NCBI GenBank assembly: GCA_017847835.1
Contig: JAGASH010000008.1
Coordinates: 310,001 to 374,000 of the forward strand
DNA from: Oscillospiraceae bacterium
GTDB taxonomy: Bacteria > Bacillota > Clostridia > Oscillospirales > Ruminococcaceae
Length of the DNA stretch: 64,000 bases
Direction: 5' to 3'
Below are positions 51,477-59,075 of this stretch, in pieces; the first letter of the stretch is position 1, and each line of letters opens with the position of its first letter. The position numbers and the translations under genes are program-made. A model generated the notes under the pieces. It was not told where the DNA came from. It was given only the letters and a program-made list of their open reading frames with translations, and searched no databases.

Positions 51477-52520
51477 ATGAAACAACCAAACGGATATGGT
51501 TCGGTTCACAAATTATCAGGCAAGCGCCGCAAGCCGTGGAGAGTGAGAAAAACAAACGGTTGGGTAATGAACGAAGATGGGACAAAGCTCATACAAAATT
51601 ACATAACGATAGGGTACTATGAAACACGTCAAGAGGCTTTGCAAGCCTTGGCTGATTATAATCAAAACCCTTATGACATTAAGAGTACAACATTTACATT
51701 CTCTGATGTGTACGAAAAATGGTCGGCAGAGCATTTTGAGGAAATATGTGCTTCGGCAGCGCGTACTTGGAAATCTGCATATAACCATAGCAAGCCTTTA
51801 TGGAATATCCGAATGGCAGAAATCAGAGCTTTTCATCTTGAAAAGACAATACGAGAAGCAGAGGTTGGCGATGATACGAAAAAGCGAATGAAATCGCTAT
51901 ATAATCTTATGTTCAAATTTGCTATGAAGCACGAAATTGTAAATAAAGATTATGCGGCGCTATGCAATCCGGTAAAGAAAACCACGATGTCAGAACCTAA
52001 AGTTCCTTTCACGGAAGATGAAATCCAACTCTTGTGGGATAACATAGATTATTCCATCGTTGATATGATACTGATAGGAATATATTCGGGCTGGCGACCG
52101 AGCGAGCTTGCTACGTTGAAAACAAAGAATGTCGATTTTGAGAGCGGCACAATGTACGGTGGCATAAAAACCGAAGCAGGCAAAAATCGAATAGTTCCGA
52201 TACATCCGAAAATCCTTGGTCTCCTGAAAAAACGTTATAACCCTGAAAATGAGCAGATTTTTAATGATTTTTCAAGTACAGAGCCGGCAATGACATACGA
52301 TAAGTATATTCAGCGGTTTAAACGGACTATGGATTATCTCGGCTTGAAACACAAACCTCACGAAACCCGCCACACTTTCATTACACGGGCAAAGGAAGCG
52401 GGGGTTGATGAATACTGCCTTAAACTTATTGTCGGACATCAGATAGGAGATGTTACCGAAAAAGTATATACCCATAGAACCTTGGATAATTTGAAGCGTG
52501 AAATCGAAAAAATTCCATAA
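51477..52520 (+). CDS. int: Tyrosine recombinase (integrase) of the mobile element
   Basis: 347 residues. The N-terminal arm-binding domain (about 1-65), SAM-like core-binding domain (about 70-165) and catalytic domain are visible. Catalytic residues: Arg in IYSGWRPSELATLK (about 203), Lys in the KTEAGKNR beta-hairpin, HETRH (about 294), GH in LIVGHQIG and Tyr in VYTHRTLDN (about 331). This is the Tn916/ICE type. It is next to attR, and the 11-bp repeats at both ends are the likely arm sites. Confidence 0.95.
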   Translation: MKQPNGYGSVHKLSGKRRKPWRVRKTNGWVMNEDGTKLIQNYITIGYYETRQEALQALADYNQNPYDIKSTTFTFSDVYEKWSAEHFEEICASAARTWKSAYNHSKPLWNIRMAEIRAFHLEKTIREAEVGDDTKKRMKSLYNLMFKFAMKHEIVNKDYAALCNPVKKTTMSEPKVPFTEDEIQLLWDNIDYSIVDMILIGIYSGWRPSELATLKTKNVDFESGTMYGGIKTEAGKNRIVPIHPKILGLLKKRYNPENEQIFNDFSSTEPAMTYDKYIQRFKRTMDYLGLKHKPHETRHTFITRAKEAGVDEYCLKLIVGHQIGDVTEKVYTHRTLDNLKREIEKIP

Positions 52521-52524
52521 GAAA

Positions 52525-52560
52525 AGGCGGCTTCTCTCGATGAGCAGCCGCCTGATTTTG
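52525..52560. terminator. Terminator after int, also facing the GGGtGRT operon
   Basis: Stem AGGCGGCT / AGCCGCCT (52525-52532, 52546-52553). Followed by GATTTTG on plus and by TTTTC on minus, so it can stop transcripts from both sides. Confidence 0.7.
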
Positions 52561-52604
52561 TGTATTACCGATGTGTATTACCTGTGTATTACTTGTGTAC
52601 TACA
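52559..52604 (+). repeat. Integrase arm-type repeats, right end
   Basis: Four copies of an 11-bp unit: TGTGTATTACC (52559-52569), TGTGTATTACC (52572-52582), TGTGTATTACT (52583-52593) and TGTGTACTACA (52594-52604). Confidence 0.75.
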
Positions 52605-52663
52605 AAGATAATTCCACTCGTTTTTTGAATATACAATAAGTCCTAAACCCGCATCGCTGCGTT

Positions 52664-52697
52664 AAATCAGCCCTTCATAGCTTCTTCAACCGCAACC
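52664..52697. repeat. attR: right copy of the attachment sequence, 3' end of the GGGtGRT gene
   Basis: Matches 47181-47214 with one mismatch. Contains the stop codon and last nine codons of the GGGtGRT gene. Confidence 0.9.
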
Positions 52698-53668
52698 GCA
52701 CAAGCAACAGTAGCGCCAACCATGGGGTTGTTGCCCATACCGATAAGACCCATCATCTCAACGTGTGCGGGAACGGAGGAAGAACCTGCGAACTGCGCGT
52801 CGGAGTGCATACGGCCCATTGTATCGGTCATACCGTAGGAAGCGGGACCTGCTGCCATATTGTCGGGGTGGAGGGTACGTCCGGTACCGCCGCCCGAAGC
52901 AACGGAGAAATACTTCTTGCCCTTGTCGTTGCACTCTTTCTTATAAGTGCCGGCAACGGGGTGCTGGAAACGAGTGGGGTTGGTGGAGTTACCGGTGATA
53001 GAAACGTCAACGCCTTCCTTCCACATAATAGCAACGCCCTCGGTTACATCGTTTGCACCGTAGCAGTTTACCTTTGCGCGAAGACCGTCGGAGTAAGCCT
53101 TGCGGAATACTTCCTTAACCTCGCCGGTGTAGTAATCCATCTCGGTTTCAACGTATGTAAAGCCGTTGATACGAGCGATAATCTGAGCAGCGTCCTTACC
53201 AAGACCGTTCAGGATAACGCGAAGCGGTTCCTTACGAACCTTGTTTGCCTTTTCAGCGATACCGATTGCACCCTCAGCGGCAGCGAAAGACTCGTGACCT
53301 GCGAGGAAGCAGAAGCACTTGGTTTCGTCTTCGAGGAGCATTTTGCCGAGGTTTCCGTGGCCAAGACCAACCTTTCTCTGGTCAGCAACAGAGCCGGGAA
53401 TGCAGAATGCCTGAAGACCTTCGCCGATTGCAGCAGCAGCGTCAGCAGCTCTTGTGCAGCCCTTCTTGATAGCGATAGCGCAGCCTACTGTGTAAGCCCA
53501 CTTTGCGTTCTCGAAGCAGATAGGCTGAATGCCCTCGGTGATTTTGTAGGGGTCAAAACCCTTTTCCTTGCAGATATCAGCACACTCTTCGATGGAGTTA
53601 ATGCCGTATTCTTTCAAGACAGCGAGAATTTGCTTTTCGCGTCTGTCATAAGATTCAAATAAAGCCAT
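52667..53668 (-). CDS. GGGtGRT-family protein
   Basis: 333 residues with GGAGG before ATG 53668. The eponymous motif is present as SGGGTGRTLHPDN near residues 256-268. Other fixed blocks are RKVGLGHGNLGKMLLEDETK, FLAGHESFAAAEGAIGIAEK and VDVSITGNSTNPTRFQHPVAGT. The family is widespread in strict anaerobes and nearly always sits next to an iron-sulfur scaffold-like gene, as here, but no biochemical function is established to my knowledge. The 3' end has been used as integration site by the mobile element, which restored the same peptide end. Confidence 0.9.
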   Translation of the reverse strand: MALFESYDRREKQILAVLKEYGINSIEECADICKEKGFDPYKITEGIQPICFENAKWAYTVGCAIAIKKGCTRAADAAAAIGEGLQAFCIPGSVADQRKVGLGHGNLGKMLLEDETKCFCFLAGHESFAAAEGAIGIAEKANKVRKEPLRVILNGLGKDAAQIIARINGFTYVETEMDYYTGEVKEVFRKAYSDGLRAKVNCYGANDVTEGVAIMWKEGVDVSITGNSTNPTRFQHPVAGTYKKECNDKGKKYFSVASGGGTGRTLHPDNMAAGPASYGMTDTMGRMHSDAQFAGSSSVPAHVEMMGLIGMGNNPMVGATVACAVAVEEAMKG

Positions 53669-53684
53669 TCTTCGTTACCTCCTA

Positions 53685-54377
53685 TTACTGCTTTCTCGGG
53701 TCGATGACCTTAACGGCGTCAGCAACTCTGCCGTACTGGCCCTGAGCCTTTTCATAAGCTTCCTTAACGTCCATACCGCCCTTAATGAAGTCCATCATCT
53801 TGCCGAAGTTGATAAACTTGTAACCGATAATCTCGTTATCTTCATTGAGAGCAAGTCCGGTAACGTAGCCGTCGGTCATTTCGAGGTAACGAGGACCCTT
53901 TTTGAGGGTGCCGTACATTGTACCAATCTGAGAACGAAGTCCCTTGCCGAGGTCCTCAAGACCCGCGCCGATTGTCAGACCGTCCTCGGAGAACGCGCTC
54001 TGTGAACGACCGTATACAATCTGGAGGAACAGCTCTCTCATTGCGGTGTTGATTGCGTCGCAAACGAGGTCGGTGTTGAGAGCCTCGAGAATGGTTCTGC
54101 CGGGGAGGATTTCAGCAGCCATAGCAGCCGAGTGAGTCATACCCGAGCAGCCGATTGTTTCAACAAGAGCCTCCTGAATAACGCCGCCCTTTACGTTGAG
54201 GGACAGCTTGCAGGTACCCTGCTGAGGTGCGCACCAACCGATACCGTGAGTGAAACCGTTGATGTCCGAGATTTCCTTAGCCTTAACCCACTTTGCTTCT
54301 TCGGGGATAGGCGCTGCGCCGTGAGCAACGCCCTGCGCTACGGGACACATTGCCTCGACTTCGTGTGAATAAGTCAT
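53685..54377 (-). CDS. Iron-sulfur cluster assembly scaffold-like protein (GGGtGRT partner)
   Basis: 230 residues from ATG 54377 (AAGGAG with 8-nt spacer); an extension to 54398 has no site. The NifU_N/IscU-like fold is suggested by GWCAPQQGTCKLSLNVKGGV then IQEALVETIGCSGMTHSAAM, which provides Cys residues in IscU-like spacing, with a further Cys in TDLVCDAINTAM. It lies 16 nt upstream of the GGGtGRT gene and shares its promoter. Whether it builds clusters for the partner is not known. Confidence 0.85.
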   Translation of the reverse strand: MTYSHEVEAMCPVAQGVAHGAAPIPEEAKWVKAKEISDINGFTHGIGWCAPQQGTCKLSLNVKGGVIQEALVETIGCSGMTHSAAMAAEILPGRTILEALNTDLVCDAINTAMRELFLQIVYGRSQSAFSEDGLTIGAGLEDLGKGLRSQIGTMYGTLKKGPRYLEMTDGYVTGLALNEDNEIIGYKFINFGKMMDFIKGGMDVKEAYEKAQGQYGRVADAVKVIDPRKQ

Positions 54378-54428
54378 TGATATTTCTCCTTTTTCCAATA
54401 TTTAGCAGCAACTCTGCCATACAATCAT

Positions 54429-54457
54429 ATTATACAATATTTCGAGCAATTTTTCAA
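54429..54457 (-). promoter_or_regulatory. Promoter of the scaffold/GGGtGRT operon
   Basis: Minus strand: TTGAAA (54457-54452), 17-nt spacer, TATAAT (54434-54429). Confidence 0.8.
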
Positions 54458-54495
54458 GTACTAACCGAGAAAAAAACGCACAAGGTTATGTAAAT

Positions 54496-55398
54496 TTATT
54501 TATCAAGCCTTACAATTCCGATAACGGTTTCGTTATATTTGCGCTCTCTGCCGTCAACGGTTCTGATTTTCGGGTCATCGGGGAACTCTGCAACTCCGAT
54601 ATTTCCCTCGATTGTTCGGAGAACCGTCCCGTCATAATCCTCGGCAATCATTCCGATATGGCTCCAGTTGTAAATTGTGTTTTCCTCGTTCCACAGGAAG
54701 CAGACAAAATCTCCTCTCTGCGGAGTGAAATCCTCACGGTCGAGAATAGTCACGCGGCTTTGCGCGCTCTTTTTCAGACCGTTTTGCACAAGGCTCTTGT
54801 AATTCTCCTCGCGGAAGCAGTAGAAATGCGCATATCCCTTGTTGAGGAGCTGAATTGTGACGTCGCAGGGATTGTACTGCTTGGAAATCCGATAACCGTT
54901 TTTGATAAGCAAATCCGAAACGATTTCCGCGCACCATTCTCCGTAATATCCGAGGTCAGCGCCCGAGCGCCCGTAATTTTCCTCCATAGCTTTGATAATC
55001 TTTGCCGAAGCGAAATCATACGAGAGATTTTTGCCTATCGGATAAGCCCATACAACACCCGTTGATGAACGCAGCTCATAGGGGATTTTTCCGTCGTCTT
55101 CTTCGGAAGATGAACTGTTCGGAGTTTCTGTTATCAAATCCGAGCTTGTGGAACTGTCTGTTGTATCGGAAGTGCTCTCGCTTTCCGACGATGAAGAACT
55201 TGTACTTTCTGACGATGATGAACTTGTGCTTTCCGTAGAACTTGCCGACGAGCTTTCGTCCGATGATTTTACCTCAGAGCTTGAAGAACTGCTTTGAAAA
55301 GATGAATAAATGGAAGAAGAGCTGTTTTCTTTTTTGTCCGAACACCCGCAGGTCATTATAACTGCAAGAACAGCGGCAATTATTCTGATTTTTCTCAT
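54496..55398 (-). CDS. CHAP-like lipoprotein with Ser-rich linker (copy 2)
   Basis: 300 residues. Lipobox TCGC at about residues 16-19 makes it a lipoprotein. Residues about 25-100 are almost only Ser, Glu, Thr and Asp (a likely extended wall-spanning linker). The C-terminal 190 residues form a CHAP/NlpC-like domain with EWCAEIVS (catalytic Cys candidate, about 155) and NWSHIGMIAEDYDGTVLRTI (His candidate, about 249), then EGNIG. Such domains cleave peptidoglycan peptides. It is a close paralogue of the upstream gene, 15 nt away. Confidence 0.85.
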   Translation of the reverse strand: MRKIRIIAAVLAVIMTCGCSDKKENSSSSIYSSFQSSSSSSEVKSSDESSSASSTESTSSSSSESTSSSSSESESTSDTTDSSTSSDLITETPNSSSSEEDDGKIPYELRSSTGVVWAYPIGKNLSYDFASAKIIKAMEENYGRSGADLGYYGEWCAEIVSDLLIKNGYRISKQYNPCDVTIQLLNKGYAHFYCFREENYKSLVQNGLKKSAQSRVTILDREDFTPQRGDFVCFLWNEENTIYNWSHIGMIAEDYDGTVLRTIEGNIGVAEFPDDPKIRTVDGRERKYNETVIGIVRLDK

Positions 55399-55413
55399 AA
55401 TGTCCTCCGGTAT

Positions 55414-56241
55414 TTATGTACGCTCGTCCAGCCTGATAAATCCTACAACCGTGCTGTCATACGGCCTTTCTCTTGCTTCAACCGCGTGATAAAGCGGGTC
55501 CCTGCCTTTGCCGATATTTCCCTCAATTGTACGGAGAACCGTTCCGTCATAATCCTCGGCAACCATTCCTATGTGGCTCCAGTTATATTCCTCGGCTTCC
55601 TCCGTCCAGAGATAGCAGATGAAATCTCCTCTTTTCGGGACAAATTCCTCGTGAGTTGTGCTGATAACTCTGTCGGTGTCCTGCAAGCCCCACTGAATAA
55701 GGCTGTCGTAGTTTTCCTGACGCAAACAGTAAAAATGCGCGAAGCCGTCGTCAACAAGCTCGATTGTAAGGTCGCAGGGATTGTACTGATAATAAATATC
55801 ATAGCCCGCTTCGGTAATAAGCTGCGACAAAATCAGCGCGCACCATTCTCCCTCAAAGCCTAAATCCTCACCGGTCATTCCATAGCGTTTTTCAAGCCCT
55901 TTTATCACCTCAGCCGACGCGAAATCATAAGAGAGGCTCTCTCCAAACGGGTATTGCCAGACGATACCGAGAGAGGTCAGCCCCCAAGGATTTGTGAAAT
56001 CGGGCGTGCTCTCGGTGCTTGAAGTGCTTTCGGTCGATGAACTTTCGGCGCTTGAAATGATCTCCGAGGAGCTTTCAGCCGAGGAAGAACTCTCCTCCGA
56101 GGACGAGCTTTCCTCCGAGATTTCGGTTGCGCTCACCGAAACAATCTTTTCGGAACTGCTTTCGGGGGGAAGCTCCGTGTTGGTTTTGCACCCGCAAAGA
56201 AAAAATGCCATAATAACAAGTGTGGCGATGATTTTTTTCAT
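55414..56241 (-). CDS. CHAP-like lipoprotein with Ser-rich linker (copy 1)
   Basis: 275 residues with lipobox LCGC at about 15-18, a Ser/Glu-rich linker of about 60 residues and a C-terminal CHAP-like domain: SYDFASAEVIKGLEKRYGMT, GEWCALILSQLITEAGYDI (Cys candidate), GDFICYLWTEE and NWSHIGMVAEDYDGTVLRTI (His candidate). Substantially similar to the downstream copy over the domain but divergent in the linker and signal sequence. A consensus promoter lies directly upstream, so both copies are expected to be expressed together. Peptidoglycan hydrolysis is inferred from the fold. Confidence 0.86.
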   Translation of the reverse strand: MKKIIATLVIMAFFLCGCKTNTELPPESSSEKIVSVSATEISEESSSSEESSSSAESSSEIISSAESSSTESTSSTESTPDFTNPWGLTSLGIVWQYPFGESLSYDFASAEVIKGLEKRYGMTGEDLGFEGEWCALILSQLITEAGYDIYYQYNPCDLTIELVDDGFAHFYCLRQENYDSLIQWGLQDTDRVISTTHEEFVPKRGDFICYLWTEEAEEYNWSHIGMVAEDYDGTVLRTIEGNIGKGRDPLYHAVEARERPYDSTVVGFIRLDERT

Positions 56242-56275
56242 AATATCTCCTTTTTCTACAACGCTAACATTAACG

Positions 56276-56304
56276 ATTATATCATAAAATCAAACTTTTG
56301 TCAA
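56276..56304 (-). promoter_or_regulatory. Promoter of the CHAP-like lipoprotein pair
   Basis: Minus strand: TTGACA (56304-56299), 17-nt spacer, TATAAT (56281-56276). It overlaps the end of the pilT terminator's T-run. Confidence 0.83.
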
Positions 56305-56335
56305 TAAAAAATGCGGCTCCGAAGAACCGCATTTT
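56304..56335 (-). terminator. Terminator of cobU-pilT
   Basis: Stem AAAATGCGG / CCGCATTTT (56308-56316, 56327-56335) followed on the minus strand by TTTTTATT. Confidence 0.85.
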
Positions 56336-56367
56336 GGTGAAATTTTTATGAATTTTTGGTGTAAAAA

Positions 56368-57420
56368 TCAGCCGTTAAGCAGCTTTTTCTCCATTTCGGA
56401 CGGGTTGTTGGAGTATTCGAGAGCCGTCTGATATGTGATTTTGCCTGCCTTGTAGAGCTTTGCAAGACCTTCGATAAGCGTCTGCATACCCTGCTGAGTT
56501 GCGCCCTGCATTGTGGTTTCCATTTGTGCAATCTTGTTTGAGCGGATAAGGTTTCTGATAGCGTCCGTACCGAGCATAATTTCAACAGCAGCGCAGCGTC
56601 CCTTGCCGTCTGACATAGGAATAAGCGACTGAGCAACTATACCCTCAATCATATTCGCGAGCTGAAGTCTTACCTGGTCTCTTGCTTCTGCGGGGCAGAC
56701 GTCGATGATACGGTCGATTGTCTGTGCAGCGGACGAGGTGTGCAGAGTACCGAAAACGAGGTGGCCTGTTTCGGCAGCGGTCATAGCAAGCGAAATTGTC
56801 GCGTAATCTCTCATCTCACCGATAAGGATAACGTCGGGGTCTTCACGAAGCGCACTGCGAAGCGCATATTCAAAGTCGGGAACATCACGGCCGATTTCGC
56901 GCTGGTGAATTGTAGCCTTTGCAAGCTCATAGCGGTACTCAATCGGGTCCTCGATTGTGATGATGTGGCAGGCGCGGGTTTCGTTGATGTGCTGAATCAT
57001 CGCGGAAAGGGTTGTGGACTTACCTGCGCCGGTAGGACCGGTAACGAGGATAAGACCTTTTCTCTTCTTTGCGAGGTCGAGGAGCACAGGCGGCATTCCG
57101 AGGTCGTCGAGCGAAGGGATTTTAGCGTTAAGCAGACGGATTGAGCAAGCAAGTCTGCCGCCCTGGTGGAACACGTTTACACGCTGACGAGCGCCGTTTT
57201 TCAGCTCAAAGGAGAAGTCGATATCCTTTCCCTCGGTGAGCTGTTTTTCCTGCTCAGCGGAGAGAATGGAAACGATTGTTCTATGTACAACCTGGTCGGA
57301 AAGCTCCTGATACTTACGAAGTTCTCCGTTTACACGGATAACGGTGGGAGCGCCGACGGTGAGGTGGATATCGGACGCGTTCATTTCGCGTGCCTGCATA
57401 ATGAATTCTTCAAAAGTCAT
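56368..57420 (-). CDS. pilT: Type IV pilus retraction ATPase PilT
   Basis: 350 residues. N-terminal PAS-like region (residues 1-100, starting MTFEEFIMQAREMNASDIHL), Walker A GPTGAGKST (128-136), Asp box TIEDPIEY, Walker B DVILIGEMRD, His box TGHLVFGTLHT and the PilT-specific AIRNLIR motif near residue 287. The enzyme powers pilus retraction. No pilin, pilB, pilC or pilD gene lies in the window, so the rest of the machinery would be elsewhere. The gene is 19 nt after a cobU-like gene. Confidence 0.95.
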   Translation of the reverse strand: MTFEEFIMQAREMNASDIHLTVGAPTVIRVNGELRKYQELSDQVVHRTIVSILSAEQEKQLTEGKDIDFSFELKNGARQRVNVFHQGGRLACSIRLLNAKIPSLDDLGMPPVLLDLAKKRKGLILVTGPTGAGKSTTLSAMIQHINETRACHIITIEDPIEYRYELAKATIHQREIGRDVPDFEYALRSALREDPDVILIGEMRDYATISLAMTAAETGHLVFGTLHTSSAAQTIDRIIDVCPAEARDQVRLQLANMIEGIVAQSLIPMSDGKGRCAAVEIMLGTDAIRNLIRSNKIAQMETTMQGATQQGMQTLIEGLAKLYKAGKITYQTALEYSNNPSEMEKKLLNG

Positions 57421-57439
57421 AACAAATACTCCTTATCAA

Positions 57440-57982
57440 TCACTTAATTTTGAACTGAATACCGCTTGCGGAGAAATAAACATCGTCGCTGGTGTTTGCG
57501 ATACGCTGGTTTACGCGGCCGAGAATTTCTCTGAATGCCGCGAGGTGTTTGTCAACGGGAGCAACCGAGAAGCCGGTTTCGAGGGTGATAATCAGAATGC
57601 TTCCGAAATTATCCGCAACCTTTTCGCGAAGCTGCTGAATTCTCTCGATGACGGTTTTCTCGATGTTCTTTTTCATAGCGTCGGTAATTTCATCGGCGCC
57701 ACAAAGCTCATTGATAATAATTGCGGTAAAAGAACTGAGGCTGTCAAAGATAACGAACTTGTGGTCTCCGACAAGCTCGGCGGGGTTTGGAGTATCAAAC
57801 CGGACGATGTCCCATTGAATACCCTGTTTTTCGTTCTCGAAATTAATTCTCTGCTTGATATCTGCGTCAAGCTCGGAGCCTGCCTTGAGATAGAGCACAT
57901 AATCGCAGCTGTGGAAATGCGTGATTGCAAATCGGGATTTGCCGCTTGCTGCGCCACCCGTGATAAGAATTGAGTTTGCCAT
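57440..57982 (-). CDS. cobU: CobU-family adenosylcobinamide kinase/guanylyltransferase-like protein
   Basis: 180 residues from ATG 57982 with GAAAGGAAAG upstream; a longer frame to 58027 has no ribosome site. P-loop GGAASGKS at 8-15 and the family's ending ILGRVNQRIANTSDDVYFSA then SGIQFKIK are clear. The central DSLSSFTAIIINELCG replaces the usual DCLTxWxxNL, and the guanylyl-accepting His region is not obvious (HSCDYVLYLK carries one near residue 23). It may be a true CobU or a divergent member with another role. No other cobalamin gene is nearby. Confidence 0.78.
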   Translation of the reverse strand: MANSILITGGAASGKSRFAITHFHSCDYVLYLKAGSELDADIKQRINFENEKQGIQWDIVRFDTPNPAELVGDHKFVIFDSLSSFTAIIINELCGADEITDAMKKNIEKTVIERIQQLREKVADNFGSILIITLETGFSVAPVDKHLAAFREILGRVNQRIANTSDDVYFSASGIQFKIK

Positions 57983-58031
57983 TTCGTTCTTTCCTTTCGT
58001 CAAAAAATAAGGAATAAAATGATACATTCTA

Positions 58032-58060
58032 ATTATAACACACTTTATTCAAAAAGTAAA
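58032..58060 (-). promoter_or_regulatory. Promoter of cobU-pilT
   Basis: Minus strand: TTTACT (58060-58055), 17-nt spacer, TATAAT (58037-58032); -35 is weak. Confidence 0.55.
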
Positions 58061-58081
58061 GAGTTTTGCGAAAAAAATTGC

Positions 58082-58110
58082 TTGCAAAGAGAAATAAAAA
58101 ATGATATAAT
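58082..58110 (+). promoter_or_regulatory. Promoter of nadA-mnmA
   Basis: TTGCAA (58082-58087), 17-nt spacer, TATAAT (58105-58110), 48 nt before the nadA start. Confidence 0.75.
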
Positions 58111-58157
58111 TAAAATATGATATTTCGGCAAAAATAACTAAACGGAAGGAAACGACT

Positions 58158-59075
58158 ATGATTAAAGATATTCAAGAGGAAATTCTGCGCCTGAAAAAAG
58201 AGCGCGGCGCGGTTGTTTTAGCTCATTGCTATCAGACGCACGATATTCTGGAGTGCGCGGATTATGTCGGCGACAGCTTCGGTCTTGCACAAAAAGCCTG
58301 CAAAACCGACGCCGAGACCGTGATAATGTGCGGAGTTCGCTTTATGGCGGAAACCGTGAAAATCCTCTGCCCCGAAAAGACTGTGCTCCTGCCCGAAGCG
58401 GACGCGGGCTGCCCTATGGCGGAGATGATTTCTCCCGAGAAGCTCCGCGAGCTGCGCGCGCAGTATCCCGAGCACGCTGTTGTCGCTTACATCAACACAA
58501 CCGCAGAGCTGAAAACGCTTTGCGACGTTTGCGTCACCTCGTCGTCTGCTCCTACAATCATAAAAAATATGCCGCAGAACAAAATCTTGTTCATTCCCGA
58601 CAAAAATCTCGGTTCTTATATAGCTGCGCAGTGTCCCGAAAAGGAAATCGTGACCGCAAACGGCTGCTGCCCTGTTCACGCGGCGATAACCGAGGCGGAC
58701 GTTGAAGCTGCGAAAAAAGCTCACCCGAATGCGCTTCTTCTCGTTCATCCCGAGTGCAGTATGAACGTCGTAAAACACGCGGATTATGTCGGCAGTACAA
58801 CGGGAATTATGGATTATGCGAAAAATTCTTCCGCGAAGGAGTTCATCATCGGCACGGAAAACAGCATTGTTCAGCACCTCGGCATTGACTGCCCCGAAAA
58901 GCGCTTTTTCCCGCTGTCGAAGAACTTCATCTGCAAAAATATGCAGCTGACGAAGCTTTCGAGCCTGCTTCACTGTCTTGAAGGAAACTATGGCGAGGAA
59001 ATCACGCTTCTCGAGGAAACGCGTCTGCTTGCGAAAAAGTGTATTGATGAAATGCTGAGGCTGGGCAATGGATAA
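58158..59075 (+). CDS. nadA: Quinolinate synthase NadA
   Basis: 305 residues, normal for the short bacterial form. The motifs AHCYQTHDILECADYVGDS, IMCGVRFMAETVKIL, CPMAEMI, NTTAELKTLCDVCVTSSSA, CCPVHAAIT, VHPECS and STTGIMDYA are intact, and the three Cys ligands of the 4Fe-4S cluster fall in MCGVRF, NGCCPVH and IDCPEKRF. The enzyme condenses iminoaspartate with dihydroxyacetone phosphate in NAD synthesis. nadB and nadC are not adjacent, which is unusual in Firmicutes; it is coupled instead to mnmA through an 8-nt overlap. Confidence 0.95.
   Translation: MIKDIQEEILRLKKERGAVVLAHCYQTHDILECADYVGDSFGLAQKACKTDAETVIMCGVRFMAETVKILCPEKTVLLPEADAGCPMAEMISPEKLRELRAQYPEHAVVAYINTTAELKTLCDVCVTSSSAPTIIKNMPQNKILFIPDKNLGSYIAAQCPEKEIVTANGCCPVHAAITEADVEAAKKAHPNALLLVHPECSMNVVKHADYVGSTTGIMDYAKNSSAKEFIIGTENSIVQHLGIDCPEKRFFPLSKNFICKNMQLTKLSSLLHCLEGNYGEEITLLEETRLLAKKCIDEMLRLGNG

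Larger units (their letters stand above)
47181..52697. mobile_element. Integrative mobilizable element (MobV relaxase, tyrosine integrase)
   Basis: A 5.5 kb insertion bounded by 34-bp direct repeats from the 3' end of the GGGtGRT gene. Cargo from left: Txe/YoeB-like toxin and RelB-like antitoxin, XRE regulator, small HTH protein, RepA-like ATPase, oriT-like hairpins, MobV relaxase and integrase. There is no type IV secretion gene, so transfer would need a helper. Base composition is visibly more A/T-rich than the host genes. All frames appear open, so it may be active. Confidence 0.9.

Noticed and set aside
55100..56120. CRISPR-like repetition in the Ser-rich regions
   Set aside because: Irregular codon-level repeats of Ser/Glu within open frames; no spacer structure.
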